DNA of 64,000 nt from Thysanoteuthis rhombus (GCA_963457665.1 OY735207.1:41329816-41393815), one strand, 5' to 3'; shown: positions 10,813 to 21,455, counted from the stretch's first letter. Made by a program: numbers and translations. The notes: a model not told the origin generated them from the letters alone.

Positions 10813-11039
10813 GTAGCTGTAGTTGTATAAATTCATTCATGTATACTGATATATGTACGTGTAATCATTTGCTCATACTTATACGTTTGCCGGTGAATAC
10901 GTGGGGAGTTATCTATCAATGTGCTGAAGTGTCTCTGTATGTGAGCGTGTTGCACTTGGCTGAATGCTACCAAATTTCTAAATATCTTTATAATGATCAA
11001 AACGACTTACACCACAATTACCAGGAAAGAGAAAGAGAG

Positions 11040-11520
11040 AAGGACGCGAATTTAGGTCCGGTTGCTGGTAAGCCAATCAGAATCGTCGACAGTTATAAGA
11101 GAATTGACAGGATCTTTGCCAACACCCAACGGGCACCCATTAAAGTCGTTCACGGTCAACGCGGCTATGTCCAGTTACATCGGTAATTTGCAAGTGTCTT
11201 CACTTCCAACCCCCTTACGTTTCCCTACCCAACCCAAACTGACCGCTACGCTCTTGGTCATTAATCGTTGCTGACCTTTTTGAATGAAGTGGGTGTAGTA
11301 TCGTGGCCATTACTGTCCACAGCTGGTCAGCCCAACCGTAGGTCGCGTGCATTTCACCTAGATATTCGAAATGAGAGATTTCAACAGCTCTCTCTTGGTC
11401 GACACATTCAACACCGCTGCATTCAGCAACAAGAGTACTTCGACCATCGCAGTCGATAGCCTACCTGGTATTGTAAGCAGCGGATGTTCGTTCACTCTTT
11501 GCAGGTAAATAGAGGAAGAT
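11040..11520. other. Complex moderately GC-rich island, unidentified
   Basis: About 480 bp of non-simple sequence with higher GC than its surroundings. It includes a 45-codon plus-strand frame at 11371-11508 (MRDFNSSLLVDTFNTAAFSN...) ending next to cactctttgcaggtaaatag, which resembles a splice acceptor or donor. It could be an upstream exon, an unrecognised retroposon or regulatory DNA. I cannot decide, and no homologue came to mind. Confidence 0.3.
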
Positions 11521-11627
11521 ACCTGAACAAAATAAATATCCGCCTATCCGTGTATGTACACATTCACGTGAATGTATTGAGATTACGAGAACGCATGAAT
11601 GGTAAATGTACGCAGAAACAATATCCA

Positions 11628-11628
11628 T

Positions 11629-11665
<37 letters not shown>
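11628..11665. repeat. (CA)n(TA)n microsatellite
   Basis: CA array followed by a short TA array. Confidence 0.9.
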
Positions 11666-11802
11666 AGGTAATGTGTCTCTATTGCTCATCTTCCCCTGGT
11701 GATGACCGCAGGTCGAAACTATTTGGGATATAAAAATAAAAAAATTTCTATTTTTGCGTTTAATCCTGTTTGTGTGTTTCCATTTGTCCATTCTTACATA
11801 TG

Positions 11803-11905
11803 TTGAGAGAGAGAGAGGGTGGAGAGAGGGGGGTGGAGAGAGAGAGGGTGGAGAGAGAAAGAGAAAGGGTGGAGAGAGAGAGAGAAATGTGTGTGTGTGT
11901 GTACC
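11803..11905. repeat. (GA)n/(GGTGGAGA) and (GT)n low-complexity block
   Basis: GAGA arrays interrupted by GGGTGGAGA units, then a short GT run. Confidence 0.9.
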
Positions 11906-11930
11906 ACTTTCTAACGAGCGTACACTTTAA

Positions 11931-12092
11931 ACCTAGACAGAGCGCACGGATACTACACTCCAATCCTAGCAGAAGTGTGGGTACTGACATTTTGATCTTA
12001 GCCAGAACGCATAGTTACTGCACTGATCTTAGGCTGAGGCTCGGGGAGCGACCATTTGATCCTGGACAGAGTACACGGATACTCTGCGTCAA
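11931..12092 (+). repeat. Minisatellite of about 32-bp units, about five copies
   Basis: Successive units start aacctagacagagcg, aatcctagcagaagtg, atcttagccagaacgc, atcttaggctgaggct and atcctggacagagtac, each followed by a variant of acggatactgcact. One further unit of the same kind lies at 55.53-55.57 kb (gatcctgggcagagg), so the unit is dispersed. Confidence 0.7.
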
Positions 12093-12109
12093 ATAACCTC
12101 TTTTCAGTA

Positions 12110-12710
12110 TTGATGTAACGATGTATGTTCATATATTACTCTTTCTCAATTTTTGTCTCCTTTCATCTGTTAGTGAAAACTTTGTACTAAGAAATATTGC
12201 AATGATGAGAACGAATATCCCAAACTTCAATGATTATTTGTGAAGCCTATGTATGATTTATTTGTCAACTCAATCGCCTAAAGAGAAAAAAATCACAGCT
12301 CATGTTCTTTGTGCGAGAAATGCACGGTCTTTTAGGTCGTTACATGAAAGTAAGCCGCATTTTCTTCTTCTTCTTTACTTACATAGAAAGTTTGTGGCTA
12401 TGATTGTGAGCTAATGATTCAATGTGGCCCTAAAATCTGAGTTGATTTGTAACATTTCAAGGGTTTCCAAGGGGTGGATCTCTTTACTACACGAGTATAA
12501 TACTGAACTGGACCCCCAGTTTGTGTTTCAAGTGAGAAATACCTTGATGGCATATTCGAACACTTATCCTGTTCACATTTACTTTTTGAAAGAATTTTTT
12601 TAACATGACACGAGCAGTTCCGATTAACGATGTAAACTATTCTGCTGAACCCTCTGCTACACTGATAAATCATTTTCACCAAAACACAAAGTTTGGGGAC
12701 TTGAGGTGAT
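12110..12710. other. No recognisable feature
   Basis: Unique-looking sequence. The minus-strand 87-codon frame at 12419-12682 shows no known domain and has no supporting splice structure. Confidence 0.45.
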
Positions 12711-12714
12711 GTAG

Positions 12715-13640
12715 ATTATATGGAAGGGATTTTCTCCCCTCACTTTTAGGGATCAAAATCGAGATTTATTTTTTCAATCTTGGTCCTTAAAATATAGAGG
12801 AAATTATTTTTCACTTTTAGGGGTCAAAATCGGAGGGAATATTTTTTTTCAATTTCAGGGGTGAAAATCGCAGATTGATTTTTGTTTTACATGTAGGGAT
12901 CAAAATTAAAGAGAAGATTTATTTTTCAATTTTTAAAATTAGAAGTGGAATTTTTGAAAATTCTATGGGTAGAATCGTCGGAGAATTTTTTCACAATAAG
13001 GGATCAAAAAAATTTCTTCTCCACTTCTAGGTGCCAAACAATAAAGGAAATTATTTTTTTTTAATTTTCAAGGTTTAAAGTCAAGGGGGGGGGTATTTTT
13101 TCCCCACTTTTATATGCCAAAATCTACAGAAACTTTTTTTCACCATTAGGAGTCAGAAGGGGAGGAGAAGATTTCACTTAAGTAGGTCAAAATTTAATGG
13201 ATCAAAGTCAAGGGGTCTACTTTTATGGGTCAAAATAGGGATTGGTAACTTTTCCTTCTAATGAGTCAAAATAGGAAGATATTTCCTCATTTTTAGGAAT
13301 GAAAATGTGTGGGGTTGACTTTTGTTTCGCCTTTAGAGGTGAAAATCGGGATGTGGGAATTCTTCTCTTTTAGGATGATTTTATTTTCCTTTTTAAGGAT
13401 CAAAATCGAGGGGAACTTTTATCAATTTTAGGGTCTAAATATGGATAGGGAACTTCCTCTAAATTAGAGAGAGGGACTGTTTCATCTCTATTAAGGGTGA
13501 AAATTGAGGGGACTATTTTTTTCAGTTGCAAGGGGCAAATTTAAGCGAGAGCATTTTTTTTCTCTCCTTAGCGTCAAAACCAAGGAGGGCTTTTTCTTCC
13601 TTTCAGGAGCCAGGGAGTGTGGTGGAATTCTTTTGTACAT
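12715..13640 (+). repeat. Degenerate minisatellite upstream of Bsx exon 1
   Basis: About 925 bp is built from irregular repeats of a pattern close to ttttaggggtcaaaatcgaggggaattttttt. Spacing between successive caaaatc-like cores is roughly 35-70 bp. Examples lie near 12751, 12821, 12861, 12898, 13398 and 13496. Units differ widely, so the array is old. It ends about 220 bp before the first Bsx coding exon, so it lies in the promoter, a 5' UTR or a 5' intron. An inverted fragment is at 9.8-9.9 kb. Confidence 0.8.
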
Positions 13641-13837
13641 TTCTTTTTTTTTTCTTTTTCGGAGACTAATGCAAGGGGCAACAGTGTTTTTATATTTGCA
13701 GTTTCAATCCCCCAGTCAACGCTGGATATCATTGCTAGTATGAAATAAAACTGAATACATCTCAAAATGCTATTATCTGGGTTTTCTATGTTTGGCCATC
13801 TCGTAAGCATGCTATTTACATCATAATTTTGTTAATA

Positions 13838-13860
13838 TTCTATTCTTGGTTCCTTGCAGA
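13838..13860 (+). promoter_or_regulatory. Acceptor-like site just 5' of the Bsx start codon
   Basis: A pyrimidine-rich run ending ggttccttgcag lies directly before acttccaatgatgaacc. This is a plausible 3' splice site, which would make the coding exon the second exon and place a non-coding first exon further upstream. The alternative is that the AG is chance and transcription starts nearby. I could not identify a matching 5' exon. Confidence 0.4.
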
Positions 13861-13869
13861 CTTCCAATG

Positions 13870-14176
13870 ATGAACCTGAGCTCTTACTCTGATCCCCACA
13901 GCAACCGACATACGTCGTTCTTTATCGAAGACATCTTGCTAAACAAGCCAAAACGGCTCCAAGTACGAGATTACCAAGGCCTCAACCTGGGCCGATCGCC
14001 CTTCCCAGAATACAGTGCGGCGGCCGCAGCAGCCGCGGCCGCAGCTTATCCCTATTCCATGCAACACGCTGCCGCAGCCGCCGCTGCCCTCTACCCACAT
14101 CAAGTTCTTGCTGCCCAAAATCAACTTTACATACCGAGGGCCTCAGCAGACCAGAATTTTCTGGTGCCCACCACAG
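13870..14176 (+). CDS. Bsx: Bsx (brain-specific homeobox) coding exon 1
   Basis: Encodes residues 1-102 and the first base of codon 103. Bsx/bsh proteins are DNA-binding transcription factors of neurons and neurosecretory cells, and in vertebrates act in the hypothalamus and pineal. The exon begins MNLSSYSDPHSNRHTSFFIE, closely matching the MNL...TSFFIEDILLHKPK start known from vertebrate BSX. The segment FFIEDILL (residues 17-24) is an eh1-like motif, the type that binds Groucho/TLE co-repressors. Two alanine runs (residues 50-59, ten Ala; 67-73, seven Ala) follow, encoded by mixed GCN codons in a GC-rich patch. The start is the second of two adjacent ATGs: family proteins start MNL, and this ATG has A at -3. 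The 13867 ATG would add one Met. The donor is CAG|GTAAAT at 14176/14177. Confidence 0.93.
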
Positions 14177-14306
14177 GTAAATATTAATCAATCCTCATAT
14201 TCGCAGACTCAACTCCTTGAGTTTGATTTTCGTCCCTAAGAAGAATACTCACTGAATTAAGGGGAGTAAATTCTTCACTAGATGTCTATCCCGTCACATT
14301 GAAAAA

Positions 14307-14311
<5 letters not shown>

Positions 14312-14363
<52 letters not shown>
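14312..14363. repeat. (AT)n microsatellite
   Basis: A pure AT array of about 26 units inside Bsx intron 1. Confidence 0.95.
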
Positions 14364-14365
<2 letters not shown>

Positions 14366-14560
14366 GTGATTGGAGATCACAACCAAATGATTGCGAGGCA
14401 GATCTCTTACCAACTGAGTCAAAGTGATGTCTTATATATTTAAGAATGTATTAATCACACGTTCAATACAAAAGTTTAAGTATACATCTCTAGATTGAAT
14501 AGAAGTATGAGTGGAGTTTGACCCTGCAGCAGCCAGACTTATCTATTTTTATCTATTTTC
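14364..14560. repeat. Retroposon copy related to the 1.3-1.57 kb block
   Basis: Shares the order of features with 1320-1570: a tRNA-like reversed segment (gattggagatcacaacc...ccaactgagtc), then attgaatagaagtatgagtg and ccctgcagcagccag. Probably a tRNA-derived SINE in reverse orientation. Confidence 0.55.
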
Positions 14561-14596
14561 ATTATTTTGCCAAACTACCGCTACTACTACGACGAT

Positions 14597-14845
14597 CTTT
14601 TTTTCACCCCTAATTCCTCCAATCTCGCTTTCAGTGTCTTTGTACGGTTCTGTGTGCACCTATTATAACTGGTACTACCCAGACTCTCATGTTCCACGCC
14701 TTCTTCCGTTCTCTGGCCAAGAAGGTATTGATAATGATAATAATAATCATGATCATGCTGGGTAGTACTAGTAATGGTAGGTGCACTCGGAAGCGTACCG
14801 AAGACACGAAAAACGGAATTAGAGGAACTGGAGATAAGAAGAAAG
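14597..14845. repeat. Inverted pair of LINE 3'-tail fragments
   Basis: The left arm (14597-14685) read on the minus strand gives ctgggtagtaccagt...taggtgcacacagaaccgta. The right arm (14757-14845) reads ctgggtagtactagt...taggtgcactcggaagcgta. They agree at roughly three of four positions over about 85 bp, with a spacer of about 70 bp. Both belong to the 3' tail family seen intact at 58.33-58.42 kb. In Bsx pre-mRNA this would be a hairpin about 420 nt after exon 1. Confidence 0.75.
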
Positions 14846-15200
14846 TTTATGTCTATGCAGACCACAGCACCACTGGGGACTGCGTGAATAACGAGGAGAG
14901 TACTGGAAATGTGAGATCTATGATCCTCAGTTGTTAGCAATGGCCAAACAGCCAAGAAATGTGTATGGAAGAGATGGTACAAACTACAGTGCTGTTAGGA
15001 TTGTTGAGGTCGATAAGAGAAGAGGGCTGGAGACCTGAGGAGACTTACTGCCACCCAGCATTCAGCAATAACCGCCAGGCAACTGATGTGAAACTGTAAA
15101 TCACAGCACTGCTGTGAACTGAGAATGTGAAAAGGTGGGCTGGAGACTTGAAAGGTCTTGCTGTCACTCAGAAAAATAGTGTGGAAATGTAAATGATAAT
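14846..15200 (+). mobile_element. LINE 3' UTR fragment (restriction-like endonuclease LINE family)
   Basis: Contains gcagaccacagcaccactgg, tgtgaaactgtaaatcacag and ggctggagac-tga-gag, a semi-tandem pattern repeated several times. The same phrases form the long tail of the LINE at 57.2-58.86 kb and, inverted, the segment at 42.65-42.97 kb. No coding part is attached, so this is a 5'-truncated tail. Confidence 0.7.
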
Positions 15201-16350
15201 AATTTTAAGTTGTAATTTCGTTCAACGGCGTGAATTGGAAATTAAAGGACAAGCGGTCGGTGAGATTCGATAAAAACAGCAAAAATCACGTTGAAAGAAA
15301 ATATTAGTAAAGAGTATTAATATGAATGGTTGACAGAGCTTCATATAATGAGAAAGAAAGATAATGTTGCTACTTATAATGCTACTAGTTTAAAATAATA
15401 ACAAATATGAATCTGAAAGAGATACAGAGAGATTGAAGGGTAGATTTAAATGTTTGATTTTATCTTTGTCTATCCGTAAGATCCTCGTGGATCAGATTGT
15501 AAGAGCTGTTGTTACGTTTAACTCTTCATACATCAAGTTATCCAGTCTTTCCCGTGTCTCGCAAGACATTTCGCACATCTCTCGAAATCTCTCTGCTAAG
15601 AAATATTATTCTATCATTTGTTGTCTTTTTTAAGGAAGCTATTTCGTCTCTTAACTTCCCTGAACTTTTGGGTAGCACCTCGTATTTCAAGGAAAATACA
15701 GTATTTTTCCCATTCAGTTTCAGAGAGATTATCTGGCATTTTAGAAATCAAGGCTGTCATTTTTATATCAATGCTTTTTAAACAATACTTCATTTATCTA
15801 CGAAGTGAGCTGGCGTTATCGATTGACCAATTTTCTTTTAAACCGCATTTTATGCGCACATCTCTAGCAAAGTGTGCTCCCGGGGACTCGTTAGATTTCT
15901 CCTCATTGGTATACACACTCGAGAGAGAATGAAGGGGGCTTAGGTACTGATAAAATTTAGGCCTGACTAACATTTCAAAATATGTGCATTTTTATGATAT
16001 TCGAACTTCACAAATTATTTGATATATATTTTTGAAGATCCAAATTCTTTCGTAGGTCCCCAATATTTTGTAGGCACGAGGAACTGAGCCTATTGTGCCG
16101 AACTGATAATACGGCCCTGGTCATGGTAAACAAACACAAACACGCGAACACACGTGTGGCAAGACCCGTGACTCAGATAGTTATGCATCCCATCCCCGAT
16201 GCAAGATGTAATGCTCCATCCCACGTAAATCCAGGATTTCGAATGCTGATTTTATAGGCACGCTCTCTCCATTTGAAAGATTGGTTTAACCTGATCTTCC
16301 AATCCGAAATTCCCTCGACCTCAACTGGCCATATGCTGCACAAAGCTAAG
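15201..16350. other. Intron sequence, no recognisable feature
   Basis: Non-simple AT-rich sequence. The overlapping plus-strand frames at 15.43-15.93 kb lack domains and overlap each other in different phases. Nothing supportable. Confidence 0.45.
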
Positions 16351-16374
16351 CTTGGTTAATGTCATACAAGCACA

Positions 16375-16382
16375 CACGCGTT

Positions 16383-16418
<36 letters not shown>

Positions 16419-16640
16419 CACAAATGTTCTAATCTATACGTGTCTTTTTTATTCTCTCCTGCTTTCTCACAAAAAGATGAATACACACACTTTCTATCGC
16501 ACACACGTTCACTCACACATACGTTCACAAATACACACACGCAGACGTTTACCCATAAAGACGTTCACAATCGCTCACATATACGTATACACACAGACAT
16601 ACACATACACGCTTTCACACGCACGTACACACACAAATTG
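16375..16640. repeat. (CA)n and CACA-rich block
   Basis: A CA array (about 16385-16408) is followed by 200 bp rich in CACA and ACGTTCACA units. The His/Thr-rich frame is compositional. Confidence 0.85.
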
Positions 16641-16734
16641 TCTATTTTCCTCTTGATATTACTAAGAATAATTTAATACGCCAATACCCCAAGTGAGGAA
16701 TGTTTGCTCGTCTACAAAAAAAAAAAAAGAAGCT

Positions 16735-16860
16735 TTTTATGTGGGCTCGAACACCGATCTCTTGCGCAGGTGAGAAATACGTAAATATTTCAGCCACAAG
16801 GCAGCTCTCTTTCTCTTTCTCTCTTTCTCTCTCTCTCTGTCTCTCTTCTGTGCAGCTAAC
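16735..16860 (-). repeat. Reverse tRNA-like SINE head plus (CT)n
   Basis: tgggctcgaacaccgatctc reads on the minus strand as a B-box (gagatcggtgttcgagccca), with an A-box-like region near 16785-16802. A CT array follows (16808-16850). This is a retroposon remnant, not a tRNA gene. Confidence 0.5.
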
Positions 16861-17344
16861 TCACATACCCTGAACATACTCTCTTTTTCTCACGTTCTCC
16901 CCCCGCTCTCTTTTTTTGTGTTCATGCACTTTCTTTTCCTCTTACCCCATCTATCGAGATCACGCTACCACCCCCATGCTATTGAAGTAAGCAATGAACC
17001 TTTGAGTTAAACTTCAAATTTTCCTCGCCTAATATTAGCGCCCATTACGTTTTAAGTTTTAAATACCCCGGTCCCAATCCATATCCAACCATACCAATGA
17101 AAACCAGGATTAAAATCGAAATCACATCAACCAACTCTAATATCATTCTAACGTTTAATTTCTTCCACGCTTTGCTCCCTCTTTCTTCTGTTATTCTCTC
17201 CTGTTTTCTCTCTCATACACTCTATCACCTCCTCTGTCTTTCTTCTATTACCTTTCCCTTTCTCTCTTGATGTCGTCTGCTGTTCGTGTGCGCATGCGTA
17301 ACCACCTCCCAGTGTATGCGTGTGAGAACGTACACGGTTCTAAT

Positions 17345-17475
17345 ATTCTTGCTCTTTCCTCCCAGTTATCATTTATAATTAATTTTCTGCTTTTAATTAA
17401 GCCAAGTTGATTAGAAAGTCAAACCGCTACGATAAAATATAGATAATTAATTCGGTTGTTTTTATCGTTTTCTTT
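17345..17475. promoter_or_regulatory. Candidate intronic regulatory island with clustered homeodomain cores
   Basis: Within about 130 bp occur ttataattaattttctg, cttttaattaagccaag, gttgattagaaag and gataattaattcgg, i.e. several TAATTA/ATTA cores plus GATA/TGATT sites. It is not simple sequence and lies in intron 1 of a homeobox gene. Enhancer or autoregulatory function is inference. Confidence 0.3.
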
Positions 17476-17509
17476 TTTTAATTCTTTGTACTCTTTTTTC
17501 AGATTTTCA

Positions 17510-17600
17510 TACACACTCACACACACTCTCCCTCTCTCACTCACACATACGCACACATACACACACACACTCACACATACGCACACACACACACTGTCTT
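17510..17600. repeat. (CA)-rich microsatellite
   Basis: Repeated ACACTCAC/CACATACG/CACACA units. Confidence 0.85.
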
Positions 17601-17802
17601 TCTCCCTCTTAATCTTTTACTACATTTAATTGCCAACAAGATTCACTTAATTTGGCGTTATATCCAAGTCGTCAGCGATTATAAAGATGTAAACATTTTA
17701 ATAGTTGCGCCGGTTGTTAGCATGTTTTGTTCTCTTTCTTTTGCTTTACTTAAATGTTTTTTCCTTTCCTGTCGTCTATGAGCAGAAAATAACTTTTCTT
17801 CA

Positions 17803-17936
<134 letters not shown>

Positions 17937-18308
17937 TTTTCTGTATGTATGTATGGAACCGTAACCCAGCAAAGATGGTACATTGCAAGGAGAATCTATT
18001 TACACTCGCATCTCTGGGGAGTCTATCTTAGAAAATAAAACAATTCCTATCGGTTTTCACTCGTTACACTACGTTTTAGCAGCAAGGGGGTCAATTAACT
18101 ATATAAATAACAATGCAGAACTGTATCCTAAGTTTATTCCCTGATGATTTCATACTGATTAAGTTAAATTGAGATTTCCATGGCATCATCAGAGATTTGT
18201 TTGTTCAGATCAGAAATTCTTTTGGTTCATTTTATTTTGACCACATTCTCCTTTAGGAAGTTAAGCTTTTTTTTTACCTGACCTCATATTCATATCAATA
18301 ATTTGATT
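17937..18308 (+). repeat. Dispersed repeat copy A (intron 1)
   Basis: About 370 bp that matches the reverse complement of 34317-34690 almost base for base. Shared phrases include aaccgtaacccagcaaagat, cgcatctctggggagtctat and agcaagggggtcaattaact. I estimate about 95% identity by eye. It ends near cataat/tcaataatttga. Class unknown; it carries no recognisable coding domain and is probably the 3' part of a retroposon with a trinucleotide end. Confidence 0.85.
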
Positions 18309-18419
18309 GCACATTAGAACAATTGTTCGTGTATGTATCTTTATAAATATATTCTCATTCCTACATTGTCCCTGCTCCTCTTCCCACAGTTCAGTGAACT
18401 TCAATATTTTTTCAATGAA

Positions 18420-18845
18420 GTGGGATCATTACATCTTGGGCAAATTCAGAGATGTTTCATCGTCATCTCCCCTGCATCATATCTATATGTGCACAGCTCA
18501 ATATTTCAATAAGTTTCCAATGACTTTCAATGAGATTTTGTGGAAGGGTTGGCTAAAGAAGGAGCTTTCATATTTTTGGCGGATCCAGAAATTTTCCACG
18601 ATCACCTTCCCTGCATCGTGAAGGAAAAACTGCGTAAAGAAAAACCTGTTCACATTTTGGGGCAGATCCAGGGATTTTCATCGTCACCTCCCCAACATCA
18701 TGTCTATATGTACACTGCTCAAAATCTTCCAAAGTTCTCAATGAACTTCGATAAAATTTCATGGAAAGGAGAGCATTTGGCCAAGGAAGGAGTACTTACA
18801 TTTTGGGGCGGGGCCAGGATTTTTTCGCTGTCACCTTTTGAATGT
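18420..18845 (-). repeat. Satellite block (about 145-bp units), related to the 40-42 kb array
   Basis: Units recur with cores such as cacattttggggcagatcca and caatgaacttcgataaaatt (start points near 18431, 18568, 18652, 18797). The reverse complement of the 41 kb array has the same order (caatgaatttcaatgaaatt then aattttggggcggatccagg). This is therefore the same satellite family in the opposite orientation. Confidence 0.75.
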
Positions 18846-18849
18846 TTTG

Positions 18850-19245
18850 GTTAAATTACGAAATTTTAGAAATTCAATTTTTGGTGTAGTTCTATTTTAC
18901 GGAACATATATACTGCTCAACTGGACTCTCTCCTCCATTGTACGGAATTACGGCCTCGAAATATTATGATCAGATCTCCTAAGTTCAATCAGAAATCAAT
19001 ATTTAAAACGCGTATTTCGGAGGAACGGCGATTCTATAGATGATGTTACTTGGCAGCAAAACAGGACCCTCTCTTTCGATTTATTGTGCCTCACTATGCC
19101 TCTGAAGTATTTCGATCACTTACCTTTACTTTATTTAATTTTGGATGATGGGTTCTATTTACAATACGTACTGCCTCTCTGTATATATGATTATAAATTG
19201 CGCTATATTGTATAAAACTTCATTTGAAATAATCTCTTGTTACTA
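18850..19245. other. Intron sequence, no recognisable feature
   Basis: AT-rich, non-simple. No exon or repeat copy recognised. Confidence 0.4.
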
Positions 19246-19284
19246 CACGGTGAATGTATCATTTGGCCTAGACATTGTAAATCG

Positions 19285-19405
19285 TATCAACAAGTAAAGA
19301 AAATGTGGTTGTTGCTGGAATCGAACCTTCAACTGATAGGATATCCGCTTCAACGTAGCGTTGCTCTTACCATAAACAGCCAATTGTAATGCAAAGACCC
19401 AAATA
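19285..19405 (-). repeat. Reverse tRNA-like SINE head
   Basis: gctggaatcgaaccttcaac reads on the minus strand as a T-arm/B-box (gttgaaggttcgattccagc), with a plausible A-box toward 19380-19400 (tggctgtttatggtaagagc). The rest does not fold as a tRNA. Confidence 0.55.
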
Positions 19406-19738
19406 ACTGTTCCAACTCCAAAATCACATTTTATTTTTTCATGGTCTATACCTGCTCTATTTGTTTCTTTCAACGCACAATCACATAGGTCGGATCATAT
19501 ATCCATTTCTTGATAGTACAAATTGAAAGAAAGACATTAACAACAAAAAGACATTTATTAAATGTATTAGGAAGTATTAGTGCAATCAGTTGGATACGGA
19601 ATTACTGATTTGAATAATTGTATGAATCCATGGATGACTGAATAAAGTTTTATCTTCCATCTAAACAAGTGAACTCAGCGTTGTCTAATTGTAAACTCCA
19701 CTGAATTTGCTTTTTCTCTCTTTCTTTCCATCTCTCTT

Positions 19739-19772
<34 letters not shown>

Positions 19773-20860
19773 GTATTGCCCTTACACTTTTTACGACTGT
19801 TTTGGTCCACGTATCGCATCATTACTTGGTCCATTTGCGATATGTGAAAAATACATATGACAAGTACCCAAAATGGTATCTTTCATTTCACCCTACATAG
19901 ATGCATACACACACATGTATGTAGGTGTATGTGTATGTGTTCTGTGTAACCTCAAAAACATGCTTTTTAGGTAATCGATGTTTGATTGATTAACACACAA
20001 AATAATTTGCTGAGAGTATTGTGAAAAACATTGTAATCTCAGTGAAACTAATAAAGTTTTTTTATGAGGTTGGAAAGAAAGTTTCAAGGAAAGCTCTAGA
20101 AATCCCAGACGTAAAACGTTTGCAAAACTTCAAAAATCCATGATTTATATGTAAATAAAATTATCTAGGCCTTCGCAATCATCGGTTTTTTGCAGCTGAG
20201 ATTCTTAATGTTTCCGTCTCCGTGTAAGGTATCAATACCAGACAAAATATACATTAAAACAATTCCAGTTATAACATATATATAGAGAGGAACGGTTACT
20301 TTCAATTCGTCTACGATCTTTCAGAAAGGATTTGGTGTTTCAAAAATGTACCAAGCGTGTTCTCAATTGTTGCAAGCCTAGTTCATTTGAAAACAAGATC
20401 CAATGGTGAGAATAGGAGTGAAAAGATCCTGCAGTGCCGATTTGGATGTAGGAGTCCGGCTCGTTTTGAAAATCAGCATTCAAAAATCTTGGATTTTATG
20501 TTGACTCGAAAATCGATCTCTGACACCAAGGGGAAATACTCCATTCCAGGAACGAATCAGACCATCTAGAGTTGTTTTTAAGTTGTGAGATTGATCAGAT
20601 AAGTTATCCCATCACGATGTCTTTCAGAGGACGAAGCTTTGATGAGAAAACTATTGTTTTGAGATTTCCTTACAAAAACGGATTTTTATCGACAACCTAT
20701 ATTTAATATAGCTAGAAGATCACATAAATTCCGAAATCCAGTTGACTGACTGAAAAGCCGTCTTTATTGAGTGGAAAAAGATTATCAATGTTGAGCAGTA
20801 ATGGCGTAAAAGAATGAAGATGAAAAAAGAAAAAAATATCGACGAAAAACTACGTTCGTT
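19406..20860. other. Intron sequence with a short (AT)n, otherwise nothing recognised
   Basis: Holds an AT run at about 19738-19772. The remainder is unique within the window, with no supportable exon. Confidence 0.4.
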
Positions 20861-21045
20861 TTCTGATAATGATAAATCGGGTTTGTTTGTTAGTTTGTTT
20901 GCGGAAATGAAAACATCAAACGACTCACTACTTCCGCCGGTGCGTCAAAAATCATTTGGCAATCGTCTGTAATTGGCTTTAATTACGGGCTTCAATATTT
21001 ATGAAACAGGAAAAATCGGCCTTGGGTCTCAGTAAATGTGATTCA
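20860..21045. promoter_or_regulatory. Candidate intronic regulatory island
   Basis: Complex sequence with balanced composition, including cttccgccggtgcgtc, ctgtaattggctttaattac and ggcttcaatatttatg. It has TAATTG/TAATTA cores and CpGs in an otherwise AT-simple intron, and resembles conserved non-coding DNA in texture. Conservation cannot be judged from one sequence. Confidence 0.3.
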
Positions 21046-21408
21046 AAGCCAACATATAAATGAAATTTAAAAAAAAAAAGACTAAAGAACAAATCATTTA
21101 TTGAAACGCACGTAAAATATTTACATAGTTGCATATACATGTGCGCATATTCAAGTTCTAGTTTGCATGTGAATGGTTATAGGAATTCATATGCATAAAT
21201 ATACATGCATATGTTCGATAAGTATTATGCACATGAATTGACATGTATATGTGTACTTGCATTCATAGACATTGATAAATGTATATATAAGCACACACAC
21301 GCACATGTATATTTATATATAAAAGCTAGTGTTTGTATACAAACTGTATGTATGTAGGTGAAAGTTATTGTCTACATATTACGGCATATATATGAATCTA
21401 ATAATCTC

Positions 21409-21455
21409 TATCTACCCCCTCTCTTTCTCTCTCTCTCTCTTTCTCTCTTTCCTGT

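Noticed and set aside
13867-13869. First ATG as the Bsx start
   Set aside because: The next ATG gives the MNL start shared with the family and has A at -3. The first would only add one Met, so it remains possible but less likely.
14587-14982. Minus-strand 131-codon frame as a gene in Bsx intron 1
   Set aside because: It runs through the inverted LINE-tail pair; the same peptide pattern appears on both strands because of the inversion.
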